From: Pseudomonas crudilactis
GTDB taxonomy: Bacteria; Pseudomonadota; Gammaproteobacteria; Pseudomonadales; Pseudomonadaceae
DNA: 64,000 nucleotides
Direction: 5' to 3'
Assembly: GCF_013433315.1 (NCBI RefSeq)
Contig: NZ_WXVV01000002.1
Span: 372,001 to 436,000, forward strand
Position 1 is the first letter of the stretch; each line of letters opens with the position of its first letter. Below are positions 63,942 to 64,000 of the stretch, in pieces. The notes under the pieces were generated by a model. It did not search any database, was not told where the DNA came from, and saw only the letters and a list, made by a program, of their open reading frames with translations. The position numbers and the translations under genes were made by a program.

Positions 63942-64000
63942 TTAGCTGACCAGCGAAGCGTCTAAAGTAATCTTCGCATTAAGTACCTTGGACACCGGGC
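63942..64000 (-). CDS. osmC: Osmotically inducible peroxidase OsmC, C-terminal end (partial)
   Basis: The minus strand at the right edge reads CPVSKVLNAKITLDASLVS then TAA (first base of the Cys codon outside). This matches the end of OsmC, which carries the peroxidatic second cysteine in CPVS and the segment VLKAEITLDY in E. coli. Only 19 residues are in the window. Confidence 0.82.
   Translation of the reverse strand, partial: PVSKVLNAKITLDASLVS

Overview
This window is chromosomal DNA of a Pseudomonas of the fluorescens group. The evidence is the high GC content, the gene order, and the repeated REP hairpins of the types GTAGGAGTGAGCCTGCTCGCGA and GTGGGAGCGAGCTTGCTCGCGA. From about 8 kb to 31 kb the order matches the P. 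aeruginosa block gltP - ivy-like - algB/kinB - ampDh2 - diguanylate cyclase - dsbA - cytochromes c4/c5 - engB - ersA - polA - thrB - znu/zur. From about 36 kb to the end it matches the sco - cta - cox - sulP - carbonic anhydrase block and the radical SAM - prlC - yheV - gamma carbonic anhydrase - osmC block. No tRNA, rRNA, CRISPR array, prophage or complete insertion sequence was seen.

Layout. 0-7 kb: end of a Na/Pi cotransporter, a membrane-anchored M16 peptidase, a DUF5924/DUF2914 membrane protein, and a four-gene Mla-like lipid transporter (STAS-MlaE fusion, MlaF, MlaD, PqiC-like lipoprotein). 7-11 kb: SpmAB-type membrane protein, GltP, an Ivy-family protein and two small envelope proteins. 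11.6-20.3 kb: AlgB/KinB two-component system, a CSS-EAL phosphodiesterase, AmpDh2 amidase, a GGDEF cyclase and an EEP-family hydrolase. 20.3-27.4 kb: DsbA, cytochromes c4 and c5, EngB, the ErsA sRNA, PolA, a DUF2782 protein and ThrB. 27.5-36.3 kb: zinc uptake (znuA divergent from zur-znuC-znuB, with a Zur-like operator between), a lipoprotein, KatE catalase and a MetNIQ importer. 36.6-45.2 kb: aa3-type cytochrome c oxidase (coxB, coxA, ctaG, coxC) with assembly and heme A genes (SURF1, a partner, ctaA, ctaB, sco). 45.6-48.7 kb: a conserved hypothetical, a SulP anion transporter and a beta carbonic anhydrase. 48.9-50.7 kb: a small islet next to a LexA-controlled radical SAM gene. 50.7-54.6 kb: membrane-bound gluconate dehydrogenase (three subunits). 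54.9-64 kb: a secreted tyrosine phosphatase, two M3 oligopeptidases (PrlC and a divergent paralogue), YheV, gamma carbonic anhydrase, a HAD phosphatase, a COG4324 aminopeptidase lipoprotein, two related small lipoproteins, a DUF1161 protein and the end of OsmC.

Most of the window is ordinary core genome. The clearest anomaly is at 48.94-49.65 kb. The last codons of the radical SAM gene occur twice as a 27-bp exact repeat. The outer copy is the displaced old 3' end with its own stop codon, and between the copies lies a locally AT-richer stretch with one small gene encoding a protein with a dockerin/EF-hand-type calcium loop. This looks like site-specific insertion of an islet at a gene 3' end. 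Other points worth checking are a MITE-like composite repeat (36.42-36.64 kb), a possible sRNA or attenuator-type hairpin before algB, a PrlC paralogue that lacks conserved substrate-site residues, and an Ivy protein whose inhibitory loop is altered.
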